A stretch of 64,000 nt of DNA from Streptomyces sp. XY006 (GCF_002237655.1 NZ_NOKT01000002.1:62001-126000); one strand, 5' to 3'. Shown: positions 32,281 through 41,611, counted from the stretch's first letter. Program-made: numbers and translations. The notes: a model not told the origin generated them from the letters alone.

Positions 32281-33957
32281 GTGCCTCCGCTTGTGACCGC
32301 TTCCCGCAGTTCCTCCACCCGCGCCCGCAGCGCCGACGACACGGTCGGCAGCTCGTGGGCTGACGCCCCCTGCCCCGTACTGGTCGTCGACCGGTACGGC
32401 ACCCTGGTGCAGCTGAACGACGCGGCCCGCCTCCTGCTGCCCGAGGCGGTGAGCGGAAACCGGCTGCACGAGACGGCGCCCTCCTGGCTGTCGGACGCGC
32501 ACCGGAAGATCGCGGGCGGGCCCGGGGAGGCCCCCGCCACTCCACTGAGCGGGTCCATCAACGAGCGGATCGTCCTGGCGCACCCCACCGCTGCCGCCGG
32601 AGGGGACGTGGTGTGGTGGCTGGTCGACGACACCGACCGCCACGTGGCCGAGGAGGCCGTGCGCAGCGCGCAGACGCGGTCGCAGATCCTGACCGAGGCC
32701 TCCTCCACACTGCTGTCGACGCTGAACGTGCCCCGCTGCATGGAGGTCGCCGCGTCCATGGCAGCTCAGCATCTCGCGGAAGCCGCGGTGCTGGTCGCTC
32801 CGGCCCAGGGCCGCCGCCACCCGCTCACCTACGCCCCCCGCGGCGGCCCCGTCGTCCAGGTCAGCCGGCAGATCGACACGCACAGCGTGCCCGGTCTGCC
32901 CGAGGCCCTGCAGGGCTTCCCGCCGGTGCCGGCGCGCTGGATCGACCCGTCGGTCCTTCCCGACTGGGCGATTCCCGAAGGCTTCACCGGGCCGGTCGGG
33001 TCCGTGATCGTCACCCCGCTGCCCGGGCACGGCGTGCCCGCGGGCGCCCTCATCCTGCTGCGTTCCAGCACCGAGCAGGCGTTCACCGAGGGCGAGGAGG
33101 TCTTCGCCCGGCTGTTCGCCGCCCGGGCCGGAGCGGCGCTCTCGGCGGCCCGGCTGTACACCGAGCAGGCGACCATCACCGCCACCCTGATGAACGAGCT
33201 GCTGCCGCCGCCCCTGCAGCGGGTGCACGGCGTGCAGTACGCCGGCAGCTACCGGGCCGCCAAGGACCACGAGCGGGTCGGCGGCGACTTCTACGACGTC
33301 CACCCCGGCTCCGACCCCTCCCGGGAGACCCTGGTCGTCCTGGGCGACGTGGCGGGCAAGGGGCTGGACGCGGCCGTGCTGACCGGCAAGATCCGCAACA
33401 CGCTGCACGCCCTGCTGCCGCTGGCCGACGACCACCAGCGGGTGCTCGACCTGCTCAACGGAGCGCTGCTGAACTCCCGGCACACCCGCTTCGCCACCCT
33501 GGTGCTCGCCTCGGTGCGCCGCCGCGCGGGCCGGGCGCAGCTGCGGCTGACCAGCGCCGGCCATCTGCCGCCGCTGATCGTCCGGGCCGACGGCCGGGTG
33601 GAGGAGGTGCCCTCGCGCGGCACCCTCATCGGCGCCCTGCCGATCGTGACCGCGCACACCGTGGAGACGGCCCTGGACCAGGGGGACACCTGCCTGCTGT
33701 ACACCGACGGCATCACCGAGGCCCGGGGCGGCCCGCTCGGTGACGAGCTGTTCGGTGAGCAGCGGCTGAGGAGGGTGCTGGCCGAGTGCGGAGGGCTGCC
33801 CGCCGAGGCCGTGGTGGAACGGGTGCAGATGGTGGCCGCCCAGTGGCTCGGCACGGGCCGGCACGACGACATGGCCGTCGTCGCCATCAGCGCCCCCAGG
33901 ACGGGCGGGCTGTCGGTCGTCGACGGGCGCCGGGGCACCGGCCGGAAGGACGGGTGA
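32281..33957 (+). CDS. PAS-GAF-PP2C (SpoIIE/RsbU-type) serine phosphatase
   Basis: 558 residues from the most likely start, a GTG at 32281 (GTG at 32293 is also possible). A PAS-like domain (about 25-125, CPVLVVDRYGTLVQLND) is followed by a GAF-like domain (130-290). The phosphatase domain (about 310-545) has all metal-binding acids: GGDFYDV (D336), GDVAGKGLDAAV, LLYTDGITEAR and GRHDDMAVV. Such enzymes dephosphorylate STAS anti-sigma antagonists in partner-switch circuits. The stop overlaps the next gene (GTGA). The operon partner at 35039 is a STAS protein, its probable substrate. Confidence 0.87.
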   Translation: MPPLVTASRSSSTRARSADDTVGSSWADAPCPVLVVDRYGTLVQLNDAARLLLPEAVSGNRLHETAPSWLSDAHRKIAGGPGEAPATPLSGSINERIVLAHPTAAAGGDVVWWLVDDTDRHVAEEAVRSAQTRSQILTEASSTLLSTLNVPRCMEVAASMAAQHLAEAAVLVAPAQGRRHPLTYAPRGGPVVQVSRQIDTHSVPGLPEALQGFPPVPARWIDPSVLPDWAIPEGFTGPVGSVIVTPLPGHGVPAGALILLRSSTEQAFTEGEEVFARLFAARAGAALSAARLYTEQATITATLMNELLPPPLQRVHGVQYAGSYRAAKDHERVGGDFYDVHPGSDPSRETLVVLGDVAGKGLDAAVLTGKIRNTLHALLPLADDHQRVLDLLNGALLNSRHTRFATLVLASVRRRAGRAQLRLTSAGHLPPLIVRADGRVEEVPSRGTLIGALPIVTAHTVETALDQGDTCLLYTDGITEARGGPLGDELFGEQRLRRVLAECGGLPAEAVVERVQMVAAQWLGTGRHDDMAVVAISAPRTGGLSVVDGRRGTGRKDG

Positions 33958-35042
33958 ACGACCCCGCGATGTCAGTGGCACTGCAGAACCGGCTGTGGCG
34001 GGCCGTGGCCGACGGCGACGAGTACGCCGCCGTGGACGTCCTGTCGAAGGCCCTGTCCGAGGGGCTCGACGAAGAGGCGCTGCTCCTGGACGTGATCGCG
34101 CCCGTACAGGAGCGGGTCGGCGCCGAGTGGGCCGCCGACCGCCTCACCGTGGCCCAGGAACACGCCGCGACCGCCATCAACGAACGCGCCGTCGCCGCCC
34201 TCGCCCACCGCGCCCCGGACGGCGCGAGGCGTTCCGCCGTGCGGGGCCGGGTGACGGTCGCCTGCATCGACGGCGAGTGGCACGCCTTCCCGGCCCGGCT
34301 CGTCGCCGAGACCCTGCGGCTGCGCGGCTGGCAGGTCGACTACCTCGGGGCCCAGACGCCCACCCAGCACCTGATCGCGCATCTGCACCGCACCAATCCG
34401 GACGCGGTGCTGCTGTCCAGCTCGATCCCCACCCATCTGCCCACCGCCCACAGCGCCATCACCGCGTGCCAGGCCATCGGCACCCCCGTCATGGCAGGCG
34501 GCCGTGCCTTCGGCCCCGACGGGCGCTACGCCCGTGCCCTGGGCGCCGACCGCTGGGCCGGCGACGCCCGGCAGGCGGCCGCCGCGCTGGAGGAGGGCTT
34601 CGCCCGGCCCACACCGGCGGCGCTCCGGCAGGCCGTGGACGACCTGCCGCACCTGGCCGACCAGGAGTACACGATGGTCGTCCAGAGCCGTGTCCAGCTG
34701 GTCAGACAGGCCCTGGCCGACCTGGAGGACCGCTTCCCGGCGATGCGGTCCTACACGAGCGAGCAGCTCGAACGCACGGCGGAGGACCTCGCCCACATCG
34801 TGGAGTTCCTCGCGACCGCGCTCTACGTCGACGACACCGAGCTGTTCACCTCGTTCCTGATCTGGACCGCCGACATCCTCGAAGCCCGGCACGTGCCCGC
34901 CCGGTCCCTGCTCGCCGGCCTGGACATCCTCGCCGGGCAGATACGCGACTTCCCCCGTGCCCTCGCCCTGATCCGCGAGGGCACCGCCGCCCTCGGCGGC
35001 CGCCCCGCCCGTCCTGTCCCCGGCTCCGAGACTCCCGCATGA
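33954..35042 (+). CDS. Stand-alone B12-binding sensor protein (CarH-like light-sensor motif)
   Basis: 362 residues from a GTG in the GTGA overlap. Residues 15-85 form the helical B12-capping domain with W59-x9-E69-H70, the signature of CarH/LitR-type adenosylcobalamin photoreceptors. The Rossmann B12 domain follows with GEWHAFPARLVAETLRLRG; H110 is the lower axial ligand position. The C-terminal 130 residues are a helical domain (EQLERTAEDLAHIVEFLATALYVDD) resembling globin-sensor or RsbR-like output helices. There is no MerR DNA-binding domain, so output must be through protein contacts. It lies between the phosphatase and the STAS gene with overlapping codons on both sides. Confidence 0.85.
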   Translation: MNDPAMSVALQNRLWRAVADGDEYAAVDVLSKALSEGLDEEALLLDVIAPVQERVGAEWAADRLTVAQEHAATAINERAVAALAHRAPDGARRSAVRGRVTVACIDGEWHAFPARLVAETLRLRGWQVDYLGAQTPTQHLIAHLHRTNPDAVLLSSSIPTHLPTAHSAITACQAIGTPVMAGGRAFGPDGRYARALGADRWAGDARQAAAALEEGFARPTPAALRQAVDDLPHLADQEYTMVVQSRVQLVRQALADLEDRFPAMRSYTSEQLERTAEDLAHIVEFLATALYVDDTELFTSFLIWTADILEARHVPARSLLAGLDILAGQIRDFPRALALIREGTAALGGRPARPVPGSETPA

Positions 35043-35428
35043 CGAACCTGCCACCGACCCCGTTCACCGTCACCACCGACCGCGAACCGCCCACGCTGAC
35101 CGTGCGGGTGGCCGGCGAGCTCGACTACGACACGTGCGGCGAGCTCGTCGACGCCGTCGTCCGTGAGCTGTACGACGCCGCGGAACTGCGCGACGTGCGC
35201 CTGGACTTCCACGAGCTGGCCTGGATCGACTCCTCCGGCCTGTCGGCGCTGCTGATGGTCCACCGGCACACCAGCGCCGCAGACACGATTCTGCACCTGG
35301 ACCACCGGCCCGGGTTCCTGGACCGCATGCTGCGGCTGACCAATGTCCTGGAGCATCTGACCGCCACCGCGGACCACGACGAGGCGGACGAGCGGAACGG
35401 CGACGTCACCGAGGCCGGCGCCACCTGA
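35039..35428 (+). CDS. STAS-domain anti-sigma factor antagonist
   Basis: 129 residues starting in the ATGA overlap with the B12 gene. The STAS fold is clear: LTVRVAGELDYDTCGELVDAV, VRLDFHELAWIDSSGLSALL. Ser66 in I-D-S-S-G-L is the position phosphorylated by RsbW-type kinases in SpoIIAA and RsbV. Dephosphorylation by the PP2C enzyme of the same operon would let it capture an anti-sigma factor and free a sigma factor. The cognate anti-sigma is not in this operon. A short acidic tail (DHDEADERNGD) follows the fold. Confidence 0.9.
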   Translation: MTNLPPTPFTVTTDREPPTLTVRVAGELDYDTCGELVDAVVRELYDAAELRDVRLDFHELAWIDSSGLSALLMVHRHTSAADTILHLDHRPGFLDRMLRLTNVLEHLTATADHDEADERNGDVTEAGAT

Positions 35429-35449
35429 GCGCAGCCTCTCCTCGCGCTT

Positions 35450-36817
35450 TTACGGATACGTGTAGGAGTTGAGGGTGGCGACGGCGGAGGCCGGGTCGCC
35501 GCGGTCGTAGTGGTCCACGGCGAGGAAGGTGGGCTTCTTGCGGGCCGCCGGCTCGCAGAACCGCCGGGCCCGGTCGGCGAGTTTGCCGTTGTCCGTGCCG
35601 GCCGTGGTGGTGAGCGGGACGTCCCGGAAGTGGTTCATGACGAACAGCGGGCGGAAGCCGGGTTCGGTCCGGGTCAGCGGGATGTTCGTGCCGGCGTCGT
35701 ACCAGCGGCTGTAGCAGGACCAGTCGGAGGACCCGATGCCCGAGCCCATGGACCAGTGGTTCTCGACGGTCCACTCGCGCTGGTACATGACGCCGAAGTT
35801 GTCCCGGGTCAGGCCCGCGGCCTGGTCGGAGGAGCGGCTGTGGTCGGTGAAGATCAGCAACCGGTCGTTCGCGGCGGTCAGTTCGGCCATCGTCGGCCAG
35901 CCGTTCTGCCGGACCCCGGTGAGGTCGGGCCGGTACAGCACGTCCGCCAGGCCGTCGACGCGGGCGAGTTCGGCGCGCAGGACTTGGGGGTCGACGTAGT
36001 CCTCCAGGAAGACCGTGACGAACTGGTCGGGGTGGGCCTCCAGGAAGTCGACCATGCGCTGGAGGTCGACCCACAGCGCGACCGGCCTGCTGACGAGGGT
36101 GCAGCTGTTGTGGCAGAGGATCGCGCCGTCCGGGGTCTGGTGGATGTCCAGCATGAATCCGCGCACCCCGTCGGCGAGTTGGCGTGTGATGCCGCGGGTC
36201 TGGTTGGGCGCGAGGTTGACGAAGGGCGGGGCGAAACCGCCGTCGGCACCGTTGGCGTACGCGTTGTGGGTGGTGAGGAAGGTGACCTGGTCCAGGGTGC
36301 GGCGGTCCTGCGGGGGCATCGGAGCGGTGGCGGGGTTGACCGGGGTGAGGTACCAGGCGGCGAGGTCGCCGGCGCCGCCGACGGCCAGCCGCGCCGGGTA
36401 GTTGGCACCGGACGGCTTGGGAGCCACGGTGAGGTGGCGCGTGGTGCCGGGGGCCTTCAGCGTGTAGCGGTCGGCTCCGAGCGGGGTGATCTCCCAGGGA
36501 GCGTCGGCTCCGGTGCAGGCGACGGTCGCGGCCTGCTCGCCGCCGCGGCCGAGACAGCTGCCCGGGGCGTCGGTGTTCTCCAGCAGGTACGCGGATCCGC
36601 TCGGCTTGAGCTGCCACTGCTGGCGGTCCTCGTTGCCGCGGGGTCTGTGCTGCTCGACGGCACCGCCGCTGTCGGCCGCGTTGAGCCCGGTCGTGACGCT
36701 CTGGACGTAGTAGGCGCCCGGGGCCGGTACGGCGGCGGCAGCGGGCTGGGGTGCCACGACCGCCGCGGCGAGCGCGGCGGTCGTGGCGAGCAGGGCGTGG
36801 GGGGTGCGCAGGCGCAT
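35450..36817 (-). CDS. Secreted PI-PLC-X-domain phospholipase with ricin-type lectin region
   Basis: 455 residues from an ATG at 36817. The Sec signal peptide (RLRTPHALLATTAALAAAVVAPQPAAAA) precedes a ricin B-like beta-trefoil half (about 35-165; YYVQSVTTGLNAADSG, QQWQLKPSG). The phosphatidylinositol-specific phospholipase C X domain (about 170-440) shows FLTTHNAYANG with the first catalytic His and MLDIHQTPDGAILCHN with the second. Four Cys in the second half probably form disulfides outside the cell. The substrate may be phosphatidylinositol or another lipid; related Streptomyces enzymes are metal-independent. Confidence 0.83.
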   Translation of the reverse strand: MRLRTPHALLATTAALAAAVVAPQPAAAAVPAPGAYYVQSVTTGLNAADSGGAVEQHRPRGNEDRQQWQLKPSGSAYLLENTDAPGSCLGRGGEQAATVACTGADAPWEITPLGADRYTLKAPGTTRHLTVAPKPSGANYPARLAVGGAGDLAAWYLTPVNPATAPMPPQDRRTLDQVTFLTTHNAYANGADGGFAPPFVNLAPNQTRGITRQLADGVRGFMLDIHQTPDGAILCHNSCTLVSRPVALWVDLQRMVDFLEAHPDQFVTVFLEDYVDPQVLRAELARVDGLADVLYRPDLTGVRQNGWPTMAELTAANDRLLIFTDHSRSSDQAAGLTRDNFGVMYQREWTVENHWSMGSGIGSSDWSCYSRWYDAGTNIPLTRTEPGFRPLFVMNHFRDVPLTTTAGTDNGKLADRARRFCEPAARKKPTFLAVDHYDRGDPASAVATLNSYTYP

Positions 36818-36882
36818 GGGAGTGCCCTCCGTCAGGTCAGGTGCATGACATCAGGCATGACACCACGCCCGGTGGTCCGGAG

Positions 36883-37773
36883 TCAGCAGTACAGGTTGCC
36901 GCCGGGTGACACCCCGAGGATCTGGGTGAACCGCTGGTAGTTGTTCACGCGGCTCTGCACCTGCGCCGGGTTCTTCCCGTCGCACTCCAGGGAGCCGTTG
37001 ATGCTGCGGATGGTCTGGCCGAATCCGGCGCTGTTCACCATGGCGTTGTGCGGGGTCATGGTGCCGGGACCGCTCTGGGTGTTCCAGTACCACAGGGCCG
37101 TCTTCCAGGCGACGGCCGAGTCGTTCTGCACCAGCCAGGGGTTGTTGAGCAGGTCGATGCCGAGCGCGTCGCCCGCGGCCTTGTAGTTGAAGTTCCAGCT
37201 CAGCTGGATCGGCCCGCGTCCGTAGTAGGCGGCCTGACCGGCCGGACAGCCGTAGGGCTGGCTCCAGTCGCAGTAGTGCGGGTAGTTGGCGGTGTTCTGC
37301 TCCACCACGTGCACCAGACCGCCGGTCTCGTGGCTGACGTTGGCGAGGAAGGCGGCGGCCTCCTGCTTCTTCACCGTGTCGCTGCCGGTGTTGGCGAAGC
37401 CGGGGTAGGCGCTCAGGGCCGCGGTGAGACCGCTGTAGGTGTAGAACGAATTCCGGTTCGGGAACATCTGGTTGAACTGCGCCTCGGACACGACGAAGCG
37501 CGCGTCGGGCGTGCCCGGCCCGCTGTCGCAGGCGTACGGCTCCCAGTACCAGGTGCTGATGATCGGGTCGTAGCCCGGGTTGGCGTGTTCGGCGATGTAC
37601 GCCTTGCCGTCGGTGTAGCGGACGATGTCACCGGCGTTGTACGACTTGCCTGCCACCCAGTTGGGGTAGCTGGAGCACGAGGCGGCGACGGCGTTCGAGG
37701 CCGGCAGGAGCACCGGTGCGGTGCCCGCGAGGGCGAGTGCGGCCAGGACGGCGGAGACACGGCGTCTCGACAC
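36883..37773 (-). CDS. Secreted family-19 chitinase with CBM5/12
   Basis: 296 residues from a GTG at 37773 with AAAGGAG eight bases upstream. The Sec signal ends near residue 31 (SNAVAA-SC). The chitin-binding CBM5/12 module (32-80) reads YPNWVAGKSYNAGDIVRY and WYWEPYAC. After a short linker the GH19 domain (90-296) has FLANVSHETGG (catalytic Glu), YGRGPIQLSWNFNY and the NLYC end. It hydrolyses chitin with inversion, like ChiF/ChiG of S. coelicolor, although here the binding module is N-terminal. Preceded by a 269-bp intergenic region. Confidence 0.92.
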   Translation of the reverse strand: MSRRRVSAVLAALALAGTAPVLLPASNAVAASCSSYPNWVAGKSYNAGDIVRYTDGKAYIAEHANPGYDPIISTWYWEPYACDSGPGTPDARFVVSEAQFNQMFPNRNSFYTYSGLTAALSAYPGFANTGSDTVKKQEAAAFLANVSHETGGLVHVVEQNTANYPHYCDWSQPYGCPAGQAAYYGRGPIQLSWNFNYKAAGDALGIDLLNNPWLVQNDSAVAWKTALWYWNTQSGPGTMTPHNAMVNSAGFGQTIRSINGSLECDGKNPAQVQSRVNNYQRFTQILGVSPGGNLYC

Positions 37774-38042
37774 GGGATCAACTCCTTTGTGCGTCACGGC
37801 CGCTCCCGGCCGGGGGCAGGGCGGAGCAGAGCCTGCGCCGCACGCACCGGCGAACCGGTCACGGCATGGGCGCGGCCGTGGTGGGGGGTTGTGGAGGCAC
37901 ACTCAACCGCGTTGGTCTGTACCAGTCAAGGGTGTAGACCAGTCATCGTCATGACGAGCGCTCAGGCCTGCGCGTCCAGCTGTGCGAACGACACGCCCCC
38001 CGGGTCGATGCCCCGCGTTCGGCGGCCGTCAGAATTCGTCTC

Positions 38043-39021
38043 ATGACCACCACAGCCCACCCCCTGGTGACCGCCGCACGGCGACTGGCCCGTGATCTCC
38101 TCGTTCCGCAGGCCGAGCGCGTCGACCAGGAGGAAGTGCCGGCGAGCCATGTCGAGGCGGTCAGGCGGGCGGGGCTGCTCGGGGTGGGCGCGCCCCGGGA
38201 GTACGGCGGGGCTGACGCGCCCGTCGCCGTGGCCCGGGAGACCGCGGAGATCCTGGCCGGCGCGTGCTGTTCCACCTGGTTCGTGCAGACCCAGCACCAC
38301 ACACCGGTGAAGCTGATCGCCACCTACGACTCGCCCGTGCGGGAGAAACTGCTGCGGCCGCTGGCGACGGGCGAGCTGATGGCCGGCATCGCGTTCGCCC
38401 ATGTCCGCGCCTTCCCCCGGGTGCCCGTGCGGGCGGTGGCCGAGCGGGGCGGCTGGCGAGGTGGTGTTCGCCGTCGCCGGCGCCCGCGAGCAGCCCGGGC
38501 TGACCCCGTCGGCGCCGATGCGGCTGGCCGCTCTCGGCGCCGCCCGCACGGTCTCCCTGGAGCTGGACGGTCTGTGGGTGCCGGAGGAGTCCGTGGTGCT
38601 GCGCATGCCGCAGGAGGAGTTCGCCCGGGTGGACCTGCCGCGGGCCGCGAACGCGAGTCCCGCCGTGTTCGGGGTGGCGGGCGCGGCGCTGGAGCTGGTG
38701 GCGCGCTCCCCGGAGGGCGAGGAGACGGCCCGGGTGCTGCGGGAGCGGCTGGACGCGGTCCGGCGGGACTCCTACGAGCTGGCCGACCACCCGGTCCCGC
38801 ACGCGTGCGTCCCGGAGCGGCTGGCCGTGAAGACACGGGCGTACGACGTCCTGCGGGCGGCCACGACCGCGGCGATCGTCGCCGGGGGCGGTCGCGCCAT
38901 GGCCCTGGACAGCCGGGCCCAGCGGCTGGCGCGGGAGGGGATGTTCCTGCTGGTGCAGGGCCAGACGGCCGAGGCGCGCCGCACACACCTCGCGCACCTC
39001 GGCTCACCGGCGTCCGGCTAG
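38043..39021 (+). pseudogene. Acyl-CoA dehydrogenase, frameshifted with an internal deletion
   Basis: The N-terminal 139 residues (MTTTAHPLVTAARRLARDLL .. VRAVAERGGW) are in one frame, and the rest (GEVVFAVAGAREQPG .. THLAHLGSPASG) is in the +1 frame. The switch falls at about 38448-38460. The two halves join as one acyl-CoA-dehydrogenase-like protein, but about 20-25 residues normally present at the junction, including the W-x-T/S flavin-contact strand of the middle domain, are missing. The length estimate is from family memory. Since residues and frame are both lost, a real deletion is more likely than a base-call error. Confidence 0.75.
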
Positions 39022-39110
39022 CGCGGCCCGGGCCGGGCGACGGCTCGTCCGTCCGGAACCGGCCCGGCCGCGGAACCCGGGCGCGCCGCGCAGGCCGTGC
39101 CCGCGGCGGT

Positions 39111-39290
39111 TCAGCCCTCGTCGTCCGCCGGAACCACCACGAGGAAGGCGTCGGACTCCAGGTCCATCACGACGGTGGCGGGCTCGCCCTGGGCGCGGCG
39201 GCGCGCCGCGTACTCCTCGGCGGGCCACGATCCGCGCGGCGACCCCGCCGGGAACCGCTCCAACACCTTCGCACTGATGGCCGCAGTCAC
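39111..39290 (-). CDS. Small hypothetical protein (59 aa)
   Basis: 59 residues from a GTG at 39290 with GGGGAGGG upstream. The protein begins VTAAISAKVLERFPAGSPRG and ends AFLVVVPADDEG. It looks like a small folded alpha/beta protein with an amphipathic helix (AEEYAARRRAQ) and a C-terminal strand (ATVVMDLESDAFLVVV). I do not recognise a family. It is convergent with the broken acyl-CoA dehydrogenase. Confidence 0.55.
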   Translation of the reverse strand: MTAAISAKVLERFPAGSPRGSWPAEEYAARRRAQGEPATVVMDLESDAFLVVVPADDEG

Positions 39291-39517
39291 GTCCGCTGCC
39301 CTCCCCTGTCCTGCGCCGCCCTCCGGGGCGGCGACGTTCGGTCGCTGTCGTACACATCCGGTTGCCCCCGATCCGCCCGGACATGTACCAGGCGGTACGC
39401 CGCGCCCTCACCGGGCTCTACACATAAAGGAAAAATAAGAGCAGAATGACGCTAACCGCGGCGGATACCGCACATCACCCCGGACGCGGTCCCCCGCCCG
39501 ACGTAAGGAGACGAGTC

Positions 39518-39955
39518 ATGGCCAACGTCTCGCCCACCAGGGGTGACATCACCAGCCATCCGGATGCCTCCGAAATGCGGGCCCGGTACGCCCGGATGCT
39601 CGGCGGCCGGGATGTGGCGCTCGTCGACGGACCGGTCTTCCTGCTCGGTCTGTACTGCGCCGCCTCCCCGTGGATCGTCCACTACACGACGAGCCAGCCC
39701 TCGCTCGTGACCCACAACCTGATCATGGGCATCGCGATCGGCATGCTGGCGCTCGGGTTCACGCGTGCTCCGGAGCGGATGTACGGCCTGAGCTGGGCCA
39801 TGTGCGCCCTCGGGGTGTGGCTGATCGTGTCGCCGTGGATCGTCGGCGACAGCCCGGACGCCGGTGTCGTGTGGAACAACATCATCATCGGCGCGCTGGC
39901 CGTGATCCTGGGTCTGGTGTGCGCCGGCACGGCGGCGAAGGCCTCCAGGCCGTAG
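39518..39955 (+). CDS. SPW-repeat membrane protein
   Basis: 145 residues from the ATG at 39518, with TAAGGAG upstream. It has four hydrophobic segments arranged as two SPW repeats: LLGLYCAASPWIVHY and ALGVWLIVSPWIVGD, each followed by a hydrophobic helix (LIMGIAIGMLALGF; IIIGALAVILGLVCAG). SPW proteins are small integral membrane proteins of unknown function, common near stress genes in actinobacteria and proteobacteria. The N-terminus is cytoplasmic and charged. A terminator follows at once. Confidence 0.85.
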   Translation: MANVSPTRGDITSHPDASEMRARYARMLGGRDVALVDGPVFLLGLYCAASPWIVHYTTSQPSLVTHNLIMGIAIGMLALGFTRAPERMYGLSWAMCALGVWLIVSPWIVGDSPDAGVVWNNIIIGALAVILGLVCAGTAAKASRP

Positions 39956-39971
39956 TCCCGCCGGAAGCGAA

Positions 39972-40001
39972 GGCCGGTCCGCGTCCGCGGACCGGCCCTT
40001 T
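39972..40001 (+). terminator. Intrinsic terminator after the SPW gene
   Basis: GGCCGGTCCGCG (39972-39983) pairs perfectly with CGCGGACCGGCC (39986-39997), followed by CTTT. The repeat lies 17 bp past the stop codon and may also serve the convergent GNAT gene. Confidence 0.75.
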
Positions 40002-40062
40002 CGTGCCGGCCCTTTCGTGCCCGCGCCGCGGTGGTCCCGGCGTGGTGGTCACGGCGTGGTGG

Positions 40063-40842
40063 TCACGGTGTGTACACGTACGGCGTCGTGGAGGTCAGCG
40101 GCGTGAAGCCCAGGCGTTCCAGGACGGGGCGGCTGAGGTCGGAGGCGTCGACCCGGAGGAGGTCGTGGCCGCGGGCCGCGGCGGCGCGGGCACGGTGGGC
40201 CACGAGCGCGCGGTAGATGCCGCGGCCCCGCCACTCCTCGACGATGCCGCCGCCCCACAGGCCGGCGAAACGCGTCCCGGGCACGAGCTCCAGGCGGGCG
40301 GCGCCGACCGGCTCGTCACCGGCCATCGCCACGACGGCGACGACGGAATCCGGTGCGGCGGCCAGCCTGGCGAGCAGTTCGGAGCGCAGCCAGGAGCTGT
40401 CCGCGCCGAACGCCTTCTCGTGGACCGCGGCTACGAGCTCCACGCCGTGCGCGTCGGTGACCGGCACGAAGCGGACGCCCCGTGGCGGTTCGGCGTCCAG
40501 GCTCAGTCCGGCGATCCGGCCGATCATCAGCGTCTCCCGCGGCTCGGGCGTGAAGCCGGCCGCGCGCAGCCGCTGCCCGAGGTCCGCCGGACGGTCGTGT
40601 CCGTACAGCTTCCACTCGAACGTCAGGCCGAGCCGGGTGTAGTGGGCGATCTGCTCGGCGATCGCCGGATCGGCGGTGTCCTCGTCGAGGGCGGACCACA
40701 TCACGCAGTTGTAGCCCGGCGCGGCGGCGGTCTGCCGGACCACGGCGCCGACCCGTTCGACACGGGCGGATCCGGGGCCGTCCGGCCGCGCTCCCTCGCG
40801 CAGGTCGCGGTCGAACAGGGCGAGCAGCGCGGCATGATCCAT
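40063..40842 (-). CDS. GNAT-family N-acetyltransferase
   Basis: 259 residues from the ATG at 40842. The acetyl-CoA-binding core is in the C-terminal half: VVAVVAMAGDEPVGAARLELV, FAGLWGGGIVEEWRGRGIYRALVAHRARAAAARG (motif A) and VDASDLSRPVLERLGF. The N-terminal 110 residues form a second, degenerate GNAT-like or accessory domain. The substrate is unknown. It is divergent from the deaminase gene with 143 bp between starts. Confidence 0.82.
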   Translation of the reverse strand: MDHAALLALFDRDLREGARPDGPGSARVERVGAVVRQTAAAPGYNCVMWSALDEDTADPAIAEQIAHYTRLGLTFEWKLYGHDRPADLGQRLRAAGFTPEPRETLMIGRIAGLSLDAEPPRGVRFVPVTDAHGVELVAAVHEKAFGADSSWLRSELLARLAAAPDSVVAVVAMAGDEPVGAARLELVPGTRFAGLWGGGIVEEWRGRGIYRALVAHRARAAAARGHDLLRVDASDLSRPVLERLGFTPLTSTTPYVYTP

Positions 40843-40985
40843 GCGGGCATCCCAGCACCGGCCCGGGGGCAGGGCAACGGGTTTTCGGCGGCGTCCGGGG
40901 CGGTACCCGGCCACGCCGTTCCTTTCGCCGCGTGGGCCGGCGCTCTAGGGTCCTGGTGATCACCTCGCCGGCCAAGGAGCCCGCC

Positions 40986-41471
40986 ATGGTCGTCCAGGAC
41001 AGGGAACTGCCGTATCTGCGCCGCTGCGTGGAGCTCGCGGCCGAGGCGCTCGACGCCGGGGACGAGCCCTTCGGCTCGGTCCTGGTGGGCGGGGACGGCA
41101 CGGTCCTCGCCGAGGACCACAACCGGGTGGCCTCCGGGGACCGCACCCGCCACCCCGAGTTCGAGCTGGCACGCTGGTCCGCCGCCCACCTCACGCCCGG
41201 GGAGCGGGCGGCCGCCACGGTCTACACCTCCGGTGAACACTGCCCGATGTGCGCGGCCGCCCACGCCTGGGTCGGCCTGGGCCGTATCGTCTACGTCGCC
41301 TCGTCGGAACAACTCGCCTCGTGGCTGCGGGAGTTGGGCGTGCCTGCCCCACCGGTCCGGACACTGCCCGTACGCGATATCGCACCCGGCGTCGTCGTGG
41401 ACGGCCCCGTGCCCGAACTCACGGAGCGGGTGCGGGAGCTGCACGTGCGCTTCCACCGCGGGCGCGGCTGA
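40986..41471 (+). CDS. Nucleoside deaminase (cytidine/deoxycytidylate deaminase superfamily)
   Basis: 161 residues from the ATG at 40986. The zinc site reads HPEFEL (His ligand and proton-shuttle Glu) and SGEHCPMCAAAH (two Cys ligands). The FGSVLVGGDGTVLAEDHNRV strand pair is typical of the TadA/guanine-deaminase-like branch. At 161 residues and with RHPEFE rather than HAE, it is closer to stand-alone nucleoside deaminases than to the tRNA editing enzyme TadA. The base specificity is unknown. Confidence 0.82.
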   Translation: MVVQDRELPYLRRCVELAAEALDAGDEPFGSVLVGGDGTVLAEDHNRVASGDRTRHPEFELARWSAAHLTPGERAAATVYTSGEHCPMCAAAHAWVGLGRIVYVASSEQLASWLRELGVPAPPVRTLPVRDIAPGVVVDGPVPELTERVRELHVRFHRGRG

Positions 41472-41611
41472 GGACGAAAGACCGCGCCGCCCGTTCCGGG
41501 GGGGGGGCGGCCTCGGGCCGGGGCCCGAGATGCAGGGCGCCGCACGCGAACCTATGATCGAATGCAACCAGACCAGGTGTACACCCCGGTCTCCCCGACG
41601 GGGGGAGGCGC

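Noticed and set aside
41498..41507. Run of ten G bases
   Set aside because: A possible slippage or sequencing-error site, but it lies between genes and does not touch the fusion's frame.
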